Assembly (NCBI GenBank): GCA_964434865.1
Contig: CAYSWV010000011.1
Coordinates: 1 to 64,000, forward strand
From: CAYSWV01 sp964434865
Lineage (GTDB): Bacteria; Cyanobacteriota; Cyanobacteriia; Thermostichales; Thermostichaceae
Length of the DNA: 64,000 bases
Direction: 5' to 3'
Every line of letters begins with the position of its first letter. Within the stretch, counting starts at the first letter, position 1. Shown in pieces: positions 52,405 to 61,255 of the stretch. The position numbers were made by a program, and so were the translations under genes. The notes beneath the pieces were generated by a model. The model worked only from the letters and a program-made list of their open reading frames with translations, had not been told where the DNA came from and did not search any database.

Positions 52405-54927
52405 ATGTCACTCCCCTCGCCTAATTTAGATGATCGGACCTTTGATCAATTGGTGGCAGAGGCCAAACGACGTGTTAGGCAAACCTGTCCCCAGTGGAGT
52501 GACTTATCACCCAGCGATCCAGGATGGGCTTTGTTAGAGTTATTTGCCTACTTAACCGAGATCATGCTGTATCGGCTTAATCAAGTACCGACTAAAGCTT
52601 ACATTGAATTTTTAAAACTGATCGGGGTAACATTACATCCACCTAGTGCGGCCAGTGTAGAGCTTAAGTTTTATTTAACCCAGCCCCGAGAGCATCCGGT
52701 CATGATCGAAAGAGGGACACGAGTGACTGTGGCTCGTGCGAGGGCAGCAGCTAATGCTCCAGTCTTTATCACTGACCATAGCGTAACTATTCCTGCTGGA
52801 CAAACAGATGCTAGAGTAACCGCTCATCACTGCGAGCAGATTGAAGCTGAGTTAGTGGGGTATGGGACAGGTCAACCAGGTTTATCCTTACAGGCTCAAC
52901 AGCCACCTTTGATAGCACCTACAGGTGATCCACTGGATTTATTAGTTGGGATCGAAACCGACCCAGACGAACTGGATACTCACTACCGCTCAGTGACCCA
53001 TCAGGGTAGATGCTTTCAGATCTGGCAGGAAGTTGAAACCTTTGCCAATCAAGCCCCAACCACATGTATTTACACAGTTGATCGCTATAACGGGCGGATC
53101 ACGTTTGCCCCTTGTGTGCCCTCCTCTGCTGACAAGGATCCCTTTTCACCTAAGGTACCGTTAGAAAACCGTGAGGTCCGCTTGTGGTATCGCTGTGGGG
53201 GAGGTCCTGCAGGGAATGTTGCAGCTGATACTTTGACAGTTTTGAAAGATTCACTACCTGGTGTTCATGTGACCAACCCAGAGGCTGCTACTGGGGGCCG
53301 AGTGGCTGAAACGTTAGATCAAGCGCTGATTCGAGGGCCACTGGAGTTTCGATCACTAGAGAGAGCTGTCACCGCCAGCGATTATGAATTATTGGCACTC
53401 AAGAGCTCTGGAGCAGTCAGCCGGGCCAGAGCCTTCACCCAAAAGCAGTATTGGACTTATGCTCAGCCTGGCACTGTGGAAGTTTTATTAATTCCAACAC
53501 TACCTGATAATTTAACAGCGGCGGTTCAAACCAGTGCAGAACAGTATCAAGCCGCGGCCACCGAAGAGAGTCGGAATCAAGTGCAGCAAGCGTTACACCT
53601 GCGTCGTCCATTGGGAACAACCTGTTTGGTCCATTGGGCCCGCTTAAAAACAGTAACGGTCAAAGCCCTGATTGTTGTGCATCGAGGTGAAGATCGACAA
53701 GCTGTTCAATCGAGAGTATTACATCGTTTGTATCAAGCCATTAACCCAACCGTGTGGGAATTTGGACAACCCTTACGCGAAGATCGAATTTATAACATCA
53801 TTGGTCAAGAACCTGGTGTGCGTTACACCGAACAAGTCCGGTTTAGAGTCAATGAAGCGCCTGATCAACACGTCAAACTCCTAACAATGGATCCTAATCA
53901 GCCACGGACATGCTACGCAGCATCTGGGCACACCCTATTTCGATCTATGAATAACGGAGACAGTTGGGAGTTAGTGAAGCGGTTTCCGGAACAGGTAATC
54001 AAAGTCATTGAAGCTCATCCAGCCATTCCAGGTCTAGTGGCTATAGCCACCTGTCAACCACAAACTTCTCAGCTGCATTTTTCGCAAGACTGTGGTGAAA
54101 CTTGGGTGGCTGGCCCTCAAATGGCTTTTCAAGTTGAAGATCTAGCTTGGGTCTTACACTCAGATCGGCGGCCCATTTTACTCTTAGCGACTACAGTAGG
54201 GCTTTATGCATTGCCAACTTTAGCTGGTGCTGATTTAGTCCAAGTCTTAGTAGATCCGACAGACCAGGATCGGGGGTTTTATGCTGTGGTCACGTCGGAA
54301 GATGCTCGTGGTTTGATCAATGTCGCTGTTGCCGCTCAGGGAATGGGTGGTGTGTATCTCTCTAGTGAAGCAGGGTACTCAGGTACTTTCAGCCCGATTG
54401 GGTTGCTAGGAGAAGATATCCGTGTCTTGGAGATTCAGAAACAGGGTCCACGACAATTTTTATGGGCGGGCAGCTATGTTGCCGGTAATGAAATGGGGCG
54501 GGGCTGTTTTCGGTGGGAATTACCTCACTCAGTAGAAGGGTGGCAGTCGTTTCAGTCAGGCTGGTCGGGTGGTAGTTGTCGGTCGCTGACATTCCGTGAA
54601 TCCAACGTGATCGCTGGTACCTATTTTTCGGGGATTCTCACCCTAGATTCCAGTAGAAGTGAGGCTAACTGGCAGACCTCAACCATGCGATGTGGCTTAC
54701 CTATTCGGGATCAAGAACATAATTTCTATCCGATTGAGGCTGTAGGGTACACGGCTAGTCCTGAGAGTGTCGGGTTGGTTGCTGGTCCTGAAGGGATCTA
54801 TCGCAGCTTGGATGAAGGTAGTAGCTACCACTATTGTTCTGGACAAGAGTTCAATGACAAAGTGATGTTGCCAGAGTCTTGGTTGTTTTGTTCTGGACAG
54901 CATGAAATTGAGGTTAAGAGCGAATGA
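52405..54927 (+). CDS. Baseplate J-like protein with C-terminal beta-propeller-like fusion (Cis11)
   Basis: An 840-residue protein. Residues about 1-480 form the baseplate wedge protein (gp6/J-like): LPSPNLDDRTFDQLVAEAKRRV, WALLELFAYLTEIMLYRLNQVP, ERAVTASDYELLALKSSGAVSRA and LGTTCLVHWARLKTVTVKALI. From about 490 to 840 a new domain appears, with repeated Asp-box/BNR-type motifs: RSMNNGDSW, FSQDCGETW, YLSSEAGYSG and RSLDEGSSY. These are separated by about 50-100 residues, as in sialidase or YCF48-type propellers. Such a fusion is not usual for Cis11 in PVC or Afp. It could place a binding or assembly module around the baseplate. Confidence 0.93.
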   Translation: MSLPSPNLDDRTFDQLVAEAKRRVRQTCPQWSDLSPSDPGWALLELFAYLTEIMLYRLNQVPTKAYIEFLKLIGVTLHPPSAASVELKFYLTQPREHPVMIERGTRVTVARARAAANAPVFITDHSVTIPAGQTDARVTAHHCEQIEAELVGYGTGQPGLSLQAQQPPLIAPTGDPLDLLVGIETDPDELDTHYRSVTHQGRCFQIWQEVETFANQAPTTCIYTVDRYNGRITFAPCVPSSADKDPFSPKVPLENREVRLWYRCGGGPAGNVAADTLTVLKDSLPGVHVTNPEAATGGRVAETLDQALIRGPLEFRSLERAVTASDYELLALKSSGAVSRARAFTQKQYWTYAQPGTVEVLLIPTLPDNLTAAVQTSAEQYQAAATEESRNQVQQALHLRRPLGTTCLVHWARLKTVTVKALIVVHRGEDRQAVQSRVLHRLYQAINPTVWEFGQPLREDRIYNIIGQEPGVRYTEQVRFRVNEAPDQHVKLLTMDPNQPRTCYAASGHTLFRSMNNGDSWELVKRFPEQVIKVIEAHPAIPGLVAIATCQPQTSQLHFSQDCGETWVAGPQMAFQVEDLAWVLHSDRRPILLLATTVGLYALPTLAGADLVQVLVDPTDQDRGFYAVVTSEDARGLINVAVAAQGMGGVYLSSEAGYSGTFSPIGLLGEDIRVLEIQKQGPRQFLWAGSYVAGNEMGRGCFRWELPHSVEGWQSFQSGWSGGSCRSLTFRESNVIAGTYFSGILTLDSSRSEANWQTSTMRCGLPIRDQEHNFYPIEAVGYTASPESVGLVAGPEGIYRSLDEGSSYHYCSGQEFNDKVMLPESWLFCSGQHEIEVKSE

Positions 54928-55463
54928 GACGTACTGAGATTGCGCAGTTACTCCCTACAATCTTTCAACAAACGTTACAAGATGGATCGATTCTCTGGGT
55001 TATTCTAGAGGTGATGGAAGCTATGCACGCTCCTTCTGAAGCCGCCTTAACCCAACTTGACGCTTTTTTTGATCCACGTCGAACACCGGCTACCTGGTTA
55101 CCCTACCTAGCCTATTGGCTCAATCTGGATCGACTGTTTAATCCCTCAGCTACATCTGGAGACTCAGCTCCACTACTTTCAACTGGCACAGGACCTCTGC
55201 GGGAATTGATGGCTCAGGCTGCTTATCTGTCAAATTGGCGGGGCACAGCCCAGGGATTAATTGTATTTTTAGAAACAGCTACCAATACTAAGGGGTTTGG
55301 TGTTGAGGAACTAGTCTTCAACCCTGAGCATAATCAACTGTGTCCCTTTCACATTAAGGTTGTGGCCCCCTCTTCTACACAAGCTCACCAGGTTTTAATT
55401 GAACGGATTATTAACTCTGAAAAACCTGCTCATGTGACCTACGAATTAGTATTTGATTCATAA
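54924..55463 (+). CDS. Baseplate tail protein I-like (Cis12)
   Basis: A 179-residue protein of the phage tail protein I family. Signatures are LPTIFQQTLQDGSILWVILEVMEAMHAPSEAALTQLDAFFDPRRTPATWLPYLAYWL, in which the DP-x-x-TP-x-x-LPYLA-WL pattern is diagnostic, and YLSNWRGTAQGLIVFLETAT. In phage P2 gpI caps the wedge. In eCIS it closes the wedge next to Cis11. The four-base overlap with the preceding gene (ATGA) supports joint translation. Confidence 0.93.
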   Translation: MRRTEIAQLLPTIFQQTLQDGSILWVILEVMEAMHAPSEAALTQLDAFFDPRRTPATWLPYLAYWLNLDRLFNPSATSGDSAPLLSTGTGPLRELMAQAAYLSNWRGTAQGLIVFLETATNTKGFGVEELVFNPEHNQLCPFHIKVVAPSSTQAHQVLIERIINSEKPAHVTYELVFDS

Positions 55464-55478
55464 ATAGAGGTTCAAGTA

Positions 55479-57029
55479 ATGGCTCACCTTTTTTCGATAT
55501 CGACCACTCAACCCCAAGCTTATTTGGATGGCCAGGGTCAAGGAGAAGTCTCCTTTGTAGTAACCAATACTACGGCTTATCCAATTAAAGGCCGTCTTGC
55601 AATTAAACCCCTAGGCTCAACTGATCCCAGCTGGCTACGGCTAATTGGAGATACAGAACGAAACTTTGCTAGTAACACAGCAGAACAAATCACTGTAACA
55701 ATAAACCTGCCGGCAGACACTCCACTGGGCACTTATAGCTTTCGCTTAGATGTCATCTCTGTTTTGAATCCTGATGAAGACTATACGGAAGGTCCAGCGG
55801 TAGCGATGGAAGTGCAGTCCAGTCCAGTTGAGCAGTCAGCTTTCCCCTGGTGGATTCTGGTGGTTGTGGGTGTTCTAATAACAGTAGGAGGTGTTTTAGC
55901 TTATGTCTTTTGGCCTCGTTCCACCTTTGAGCCTGAAGATTTAGTGGGTCTATCTATTGCTCAGGCTGAGAACATTTTAGAGCAAGAAAGATTAGAGGCT
56001 GTGATCAGCAATGAATTGATCAGGGTTTGTGATCCAGACTCAGCAACACCTCATCAGGTAGTCTCAGCTAATTACATCAATGACAGTCAAGTTGAAGTTG
56101 TTGTGGCCAGCTGGGATCCACAAGAGTTAGTGGGTTTAACTCAAGATGAAGCTACCCAATGCCTAGATCCACATCAATGGACATTAGCTGTCCAAGATCA
56201 GCCGATCATCCTCTGTGACTCGCTTGAATCTCTGCCTAATCAGATTCTTGAAGTGGGTGACATTGATCAGACACAGGTGGATGTTGTTGTTGCAAGCTGG
56301 AATCCTGAAGAGTTACTAGGAATGCACAAAGATGAGGCCCAAGCCTGCCTAGCAGCTCATGATTTAACATTGACAGCCGCAGAGAAACCCATCACCCTTT
56401 GTACTAACGGCACTCACACTCCTGATCACATTGTTCAGATCCAAGACTCGTCCTCAACTACAGTGAATGTTGTAGTTGAAGCTACCACATCTGTTCAGGT
56501 GCCTAGAGTTAAGGATTTGCCTTATCAGCAAGCTCAGAGACAACTGGAAGAGTGCTCACTGCAATGGTCGATTAACGAAGTCTATCCGTCATTCAGTGCC
56601 AGTGATATTGCTATTGATCCTGGGACCGTAGTTAAACAAACTCACCTGGGACAGACTGTGAACCCTAATCAAGTGATCACTTTAGATGTAGTTGCCAGCA
56701 AAACTTTTCATAATCCCAGACGCAATAACCAGTTCAATACCTCACTGGGCATATGGCTATCTAACACCAATGGCAATCAGTATTGTAAAGAGCATGGAGG
56801 ATCCAAGATGATTAGCCATACAGTCGGCTGCGGTGAAGACGAAAGCTCCTATGTTGAATTTAAAAATGGTAAGTGGCTTTCTAAAAGTAGTGGGAGTACT
56901 AACCAGTGTTACGATATCTTCAAATCTATCACTTGTGATGTTGGCATCGATCCGTCTAGATTCCAGCCTGGCGATATTGAACACATAAAGTTGGAAAACT
57001 CGCTATTGAATAGAATTATTTCTGAATGA
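55479..57029 (+). CDS. Single-TM protein with PASTA-like repeats, candidate membrane anchor
   Basis: A 516-residue protein in the injection-system operon. Residues 1-118 form an Ig-like beta sandwich without signal peptide (PIKGRLAIKPLGSTDPSWLRLIG, LPADTPLGTYSFRLDV). A single TM helix covers about 123-145 (PWWILVVVGVLITVGGVLAYV). Residues 150-410 hold four PASTA-like repeats (DLVGLSIAQAENILEQ, ELVGLTQDEATQCL, ELLGMHKDEAQACL, RVKDLPYQQAQRQL), two of them with a cysteine pair (C228/C246 and C290/C308). The last 100 residues are a Cys-rich domain (four Cys). It likely spans a thylakoid or cytoplasmic membrane with one side facing the machine. A role as anchor or receptor is inferred. Confidence 0.85.
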   Translation: MAHLFSISTTQPQAYLDGQGQGEVSFVVTNTTAYPIKGRLAIKPLGSTDPSWLRLIGDTERNFASNTAEQITVTINLPADTPLGTYSFRLDVISVLNPDEDYTEGPAVAMEVQSSPVEQSAFPWWILVVVGVLITVGGVLAYVFWPRSTFEPEDLVGLSIAQAENILEQERLEAVISNELIRVCDPDSATPHQVVSANYINDSQVEVVVASWDPQELVGLTQDEATQCLDPHQWTLAVQDQPIILCDSLESLPNQILEVGDIDQTQVDVVVASWNPEELLGMHKDEAQACLAAHDLTLTAAEKPITLCTNGTHTPDHIVQIQDSSSTTVNVVVEATTSVQVPRVKDLPYQQAQRQLEECSLQWSINEVYPSFSASDIAIDPGTVVKQTHLGQTVNPNQVITLDVVASKTFHNPRRNNQFNTSLGIWLSNTNGNQYCKEHGGSKMISHTVGCGEDESSYVEFKNGKWLSKSSGSTNQCYDIFKSITCDVGIDPSRFQPGDIEHIKLENSLLNRIISE

Positions 57030-57523
57030 ATCGATCTAAGATTGTGATTATAAGTTTAACGGTTTTGGCTCTGGCCTTTGGTTTGAGCATTGGCCTCAGT
57101 GGCCTTAACCTGCATCGCAATGATGAGATTACAGCAGACGATTATGCTCAACGAGGTCAGTTTCCAGAGTGGATCAGCACTATTGGGGATCTAGTCGTCC
57201 CTTTCGGTCCGAGAGTGAAGCAGCTCCCACCGCTTATTGAGATCGACCCACTCTCCCAATCTAACAAACGCATATTGATCAAACCGGCAACAGCTTCTTT
57301 TCGAGTAGCTAGTTTCAAATTAGTCTCAGGCCAAAGGATTAAAATCGATTACCAAGATCAGTCGACCAACGCTGAAACTTATGAGTTAGAAGCACAGAGT
57401 TTTTCGTTACCCAAGGAGCAGGGGCGAAATCGCCAGTCTGGATCCATCGTAATCCTCTCAGAGGGGGGACAGCTAACCTTAACTTGTTATGGTCACCAGG
57501 TTTGTCAGGTGCAGTTAAATTAA
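57026..57523 (+). CDS. TM-anchored small protein, last gene of the injection-system operon
   Basis: A 165-residue protein with an N-terminal signal-anchor (IVIISLTVLALAFGLSIGLSGL at about 6-27). The rest is extracytoplasmic, beta-rich and ends with LTCYGHQVCQVQLN, a likely disulfide pair. The start overlaps the PASTA gene stop (ATGA), so the two are coupled and may form a membrane complex. No family is recognised. It is convergent with a minus-strand polytopic protein gene 28 bp downstream. Confidence 0.7.
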   Translation: MNRSKIVIISLTVLALAFGLSIGLSGLNLHRNDEITADDYAQRGQFPEWISTIGDLVVPFGPRVKQLPPLIEIDPLSQSNKRILIKPATASFRVASFKLVSGQRIKIDYQDQSTNAETYELEAQSFSLPKEQGRNRQSGSIVILSEGGQLTLTCYGHQVCQVQLN

Positions 57524-57550
57524 AGTGTTTTAATCTAAGGCATTGTAATC

Positions 57551-58240
57551 TCAAGCAACAGCACGAACCATAGAGATCAAGGAGCCAATCAGTAGAAACA
57601 AGGACCAAATTACAGCAAAAATCGCTACTACAATGCCAGCAATAGCATCAGTAATACTAACTAAAAACTCTGGAACAAAGCCATGAAGGATACTAACCAC
57701 CAAAGTCCCAATTAAAGATGTCAAAAGGATGAGAACCAGCCCATTATTTTGAATAAATCGTTGTTGAGCACCTAATAAACAAGCAGCAGCTCCTAACTTT
57801 AACATCATAATTAAGCTAAGGATAACTTTAGCACCTACAGTATCAAAAGACCCATAAATAGCGAAATAAGCTAGAGTGCCAAAGATCGGTGAAATGAGTA
57901 AGGTTACCATTAATACTAACAAACCTAACGTGACCAGAATAGTTCTAATGCCAACTATCCCAATCACTAAAGCTGCTATAAAAGTAAGTAAGCCTTGGAT
58001 TCGACCTTGAAATCGATGTGAAATCAGAAAGGGTAATCCCATTAGTAATCCAGTAAATAACACTAGACTATCCATTAAAGCCAATGAAGATATTCCATAA
58101 CCAGAAACCGGTGCAGCCAGTTCTGCCATAGTTGTTGGAGAGTATTGAGTCAGTAGTAGAGCTGAGATCAATTCCATCAAGACAACAATCATCAATAAGG
58201 CAATAGCTAAAAAGAAAAAAGGCTTGCGGAGGCTTTCCAT
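57551..58240 (-). CDS. Polytopic membrane protein of unknown function
   Basis: A 229-residue protein with about six or seven TM segments (for example FFFLAIALLMIVVLMELISALLL, GLLTFIAALVIGIVGIRTILV, GLVLILLTSLIGTLVVSIL). Few charged residues are present and there are no motifs of a transporter family I recognise. It faces the injection-system operon tail-to-tail, so it is not part of that transcript. It is divergent from the HlyD/PgsBC operon with about 320 bp between them. The function is unknown. Confidence 0.65.
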   Translation of the reverse strand: MESLRKPFFFLAIALLMIVVLMELISALLLTQYSPTTMAELAAPVSGYGISSLALMDSLVLFTGLLMGLPFLISHRFQGRIQGLLTFIAALVIGIVGIRTILVTLGLLVLMVTLLISPIFGTLAYFAIYGSFDTVGAKVILSLIMMLKLGAAACLLGAQQRFIQNNGLVLILLTSLIGTLVVSILHGFVPEFLVSITDAIAGIVVAIFAVIWSLFLLIGSLISMVRAVA

Positions 58241-58562
58241 ACCTTTAAGGTTTATCTGTAAGACTTATTAATAGTGTCGCAAAAACAGAGTCAAAATTCC
58301 AACAAAGTGATGGACTAAGAAACTATTTTTATTGATTTCTGCTTTGCTTGTGCCCTCTACCTCTCCGTTTAAATACTGTCATCTTAAACTGAATTCAGAC
58401 TAACCTGAACCCATACGACTTACTCTCAGGATGGCATCTCCGTTATGCCCTTAGCTACTGGGATTGGATGTACCCGTTTTCTTCCCGTTTTTGATCCTCT
58501 TTCTCTTACTTTAGATCCTTACAGTTCAAGCTTGGAAATATCGTTCAGCATAGGTCAAAAGG
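58241..58562. other. Divergent intergenic region upstream of the HlyD-PgsBC operon
   Basis: It is 322 bases long and holds no gene. It contains a 19-bp exact copy of the end of pta (58272-58290). It should carry promoters for both flanking units. AAAAGG lies directly before the HlyD ATG. I see no confident promoter pair. Confidence 0.35.
58272..58290 (+). repeat. 19-bp exact repeat, copy 2 (intergenic)
   Basis: Identical over 19 bases to 5617-5635 at the end of pta, more than 52 kb away. Here it lies in non-coding DNA between a membrane-protein gene and the HlyD gene. Confidence 0.6.
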
Positions 58563-59918
58563 ATGATAGAGACACGGCCTATTCCTAACTCTCAACAGCC
58601 AATCCATTGGCTACAGATTAAACCCACCACTCTGATCACAGCTTTAACTAGCCTAGGGGTTTCAGTACTAGCCTTGATGACTGTGGGCTCATTGGGGCAG
58701 CGGTTGCATCAACTGCAAATTGAAACTGCGTTCGTTGTGCAACCGATGGAGCCAATTATTGCTACAGACTGGGGTACTCTACACCACATTTATGTTCAGG
58801 AAGGTGAAATTGTACAGGTAGGCCATCCACTAGTCCGAGTCGATCGGGATCTAGCCATCGAAGATGAGATTGCCCGTTTGGAGGGTTGGATTTTAGCTCA
58901 AAGAAGAGAACGGTTCCGACTTCAAGAGCAACTGCTCACACTTGAACGACAACAGCAGCAGGCCCACCTCAATTTAGAAGCTGCCACCAGTGCCATTGCT
59001 CTGGAGCAACAACAAATCCCGGCTCGCAGTGCGATTGCTCAATCTCAAGTTGATGCTGCCCGCCAAGAGGTAGATGCCCTAGCTCAGCAACTGAATGTAG
59101 CCGAAGCTCAACATGATCGACTCAAGGCCCTTTTGGATCAAGGGGCTATTCCTCAAATGGCTTTTGACGAAACGGTTGCTGAGCTTGCCCATTTACAAGG
59201 AGCATGGCATAAAGCTCAGGAGACACTCACCATTGCTCAAGCTGTTTTGATCGGCACGATACGAGGAGATTTTGTGGAGCAAGATCAGTTACAGGGACAA
59301 CTCCCCACCCTCGCGTTACAACGAGATATGGCAGAAAAACGTCTCAAGACTCTCACTGATCAGAGACAAGGTTTAACAGTTCTAATTGAGGACCTCGATC
59401 AAGAGATAACGACTCTTCAAACCAGGCAAGATCAGCTGTTAGCTCGCCGTGATTTGGGTTCTGAGCTAGCCAAAATCTATGCAGCTCCAGTCACAGGAGT
59501 TGTGGCTAAGATCTTGCGCTCACCAGGTAACTCCGTCAGTCGTGGAGCCACTCTAGTAGTTGTGCAGCATCAGAAAGATCAGCCTCAAATCACAGCCTAC
59601 CTAACTCATGATCAAGCTCAACAATTGGCCCTAGAGCAACCTGCCTCAATTTATATCCCTACAACTGGACAAACGTATCCCGCCCATATATCAAAGATTG
59701 ATTGGACTGGTGGTCGAGTAGCTGATGCTCTTGATCCACTAGCACCTACTTGGAGCATTGATCCGTTGGTTCCCCCATTGCCTGTACAGGTTCATCTCAC
59801 TATTCAACATAATAATCTTGACATACCCAACGGATCTCCAGTTGTTGCCACTTTAGAGAAGCGTCAGAGTGTAGTACAACGACTTCAGCAGGGCTTTCAA
59901 CTCAGCCGCCGTTACTAG
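58563..59918 (+). CDS. HlyD-type membrane fusion (adaptor) protein
   Basis: A 451-residue periplasmic adaptor. One TM helix is at about 20-43 (TLITALTSLGVSVLALMTVGSL). A split lipoyl domain follows (IIATDWGTLHHIYVQEGEIVQVGHPLV and, at the far side, KIYAAPVTGVVAKILRSPGNSVSRGATLVVV). Between them is a long alpha-helical hairpin, rich in Gln/Ala/Leu, at about 105-300. It then carries a beta-barrel domain. Such proteins bridge an inner-membrane pump and an outer-membrane duct. No ABC or RND pump is next to it; instead it is followed by PgsB- and PgsC-like genes, so it may serve polymer export. Confidence 0.9.
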   Translation: MIETRPIPNSQQPIHWLQIKPTTLITALTSLGVSVLALMTVGSLGQRLHQLQIETAFVVQPMEPIIATDWGTLHHIYVQEGEIVQVGHPLVRVDRDLAIEDEIARLEGWILAQRRERFRLQEQLLTLERQQQQAHLNLEAATSAIALEQQQIPARSAIAQSQVDAARQEVDALAQQLNVAEAQHDRLKALLDQGAIPQMAFDETVAELAHLQGAWHKAQETLTIAQAVLIGTIRGDFVEQDQLQGQLPTLALQRDMAEKRLKTLTDQRQGLTVLIEDLDQEITTLQTRQDQLLARRDLGSELAKIYAAPVTGVVAKILRSPGNSVSRGATLVVVQHQKDQPQITAYLTHDQAQQLALEQPASIYIPTTGQTYPAHISKIDWTGGRVADALDPLAPTWSIDPLVPPLPVQVHLTIQHNNLDIPNGSPVVATLEKRQSVVQRLQQGFQLSRRY

Positions 59919-59988
59919 CATAAGCTGATTGATCTACCACTCAATCATAAATCAACTAGGGACAGAGCTTGCAGTGAGGAACGACCTG

Positions 59989-61248
59989 ATGGTTTTATTT
60001 CTGATGTCCTTGACAGGTGTGCTTCTGGTAGCAACCATCGCCTCTCAATTTTCCGATCGATTTGCTCAACGTCGTCAACATATTCAGTGGCGGGTACATG
60101 TCAATGGCATTCGCGGCAAGTCAACTGTCACTCGCTATGTCAGCGCCATATTTCGAGTAGCTGGCTATCATACTTTTGGCAAAACAACGGGAACAGCAGC
60201 CCGTATCCTACTACCCAATGGTATGGATTTTGACTTTGGTCGCAAGGGGGAAGCAGACATTAATGAGCAGGTCACCATCCTAAACCAATTTATGCAACAA
60301 GGAGCTGAAGCTGTAGTCATGGAATGCATGGCTGTTAACCCAGCTTATGCTGAATGGCTAGAGCGGAAAGTGATGCAAGCCCACATCGGCATTATTACTA
60401 ACGTTCGTCTGGATCACACTGACTACATGGGTGAAACACTACCTGAAATTGCTCAATCACTCGCAGTGACAATACCCACCAGGGGGCTTTTCATTACCTC
60501 AGAAACCAACCCGGAACTCCTACAAATTTTAGCTGAACAGGCCACTGCAAGAGGATCTCAACTGTTAACGGCTCATGCTAATTTGATCACTCCAGAGGAT
60601 ATGCAGGGATTTGACCACTTTGCTATTGAGGAAAATGTAGCTATAGGTTTGAGAGTGGCTCAGTTTTTGAAAGTTCCTCGAAACTTGGCCCTGCAAGCTA
60701 TGCAAACAGCGGTTCCTGATCCAGGCGCATTTACAGTCCAGCATCTTGAATTCCAAGGATATTCAATAGCTTGGGCTAATCTCTTTGCTGTCAATGATCG
60801 CGAAAGCTTTATCTTCATTTGCAATCGTTTATTTCAGCAATACCCTCATCATCATAGGGTTATCATTCTCAACAATCGTCATGATCGACCGACTCGAGTT
60901 GAGTTGTTCGCTCGCATAGCTCAGGATCTCAAGTTTGAGCGAGTAATTACTTTTGGAGACTATGAGGCAGGTGTCAATGCTATGTTTCCGGCTGACCCCA
61001 ATTGTGTCATCAACCTGGGTAACTCTACCCCCTACAAGTATGCACAAGGTGAGGATCTACTCAGCCGTATGATTGCAGATTTAAAGGCACAGCCCATTTT
61101 GTTGATGGGTACTGTCAATATCCACACACACCAGGCTGAGACCCTGCTGCACTTTTTAGCTGATGTTCCCGACTCAAAGGTTCAACAAACCTTAGAACCT
61201 GTTAGCTGCCTTACGGCCCCTCCCGGGTTATATAGAGATCTTGGTTAA
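59989..61248 (+). CDS. pgsB: PgsB/CapB-like poly-gamma-glutamate-type synthase
   Basis: About 419 residues. One N-terminal TM helix is followed by WRVHVNGIRGKSTVTRYV, the Mur-ligase-like P-loop start of PgsB/CapB. Further motifs are GKTTGTAARILLP, ECMAVNPAYAEW, NVRLDHTDYMGETL and NNRHDRPTRVELF, all typical of the family that activates and links amino acids by amide bonds using ATP. The frame can start at a TTG at 59929, but the ATG at 59989, with GAGG nine bases upstream, fits the family start. It pairs with PgsC downstream, with the coding frames overlapping or nearly touching. The amino acid used cannot be told. Confidence 0.9.
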   Translation: MVLFLMSLTGVLLVATIASQFSDRFAQRRQHIQWRVHVNGIRGKSTVTRYVSAIFRVAGYHTFGKTTGTAARILLPNGMDFDFGRKGEADINEQVTILNQFMQQGAEAVVMECMAVNPAYAEWLERKVMQAHIGIITNVRLDHTDYMGETLPEIAQSLAVTIPTRGLFITSETNPELLQILAEQATARGSQLLTAHANLITPEDMQGFDHFAIEENVAIGLRVAQFLKVPRNLALQAMQTAVPDPGAFTVQHLEFQGYSIAWANLFAVNDRESFIFICNRLFQQYPHHHRVIILNNRHDRPTRVELFARIAQDLKFERVITFGDYEAGVNAMFPADPNCVINLGNSTPYKYAQGEDLLSRMIADLKAQPILLMGTVNIHTHQAETLLHFLADVPDSKVQQTLEPVSCLTAPPGLYRDLG

Positions 61249-61255
61249 TGTCACC

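Noticed and set aside
45847..57523. Interpretation of the operon as a complete prophage
   Set aside because: No capsid, portal, terminase, integrase or lysis genes are present, and membrane proteins end the operon.
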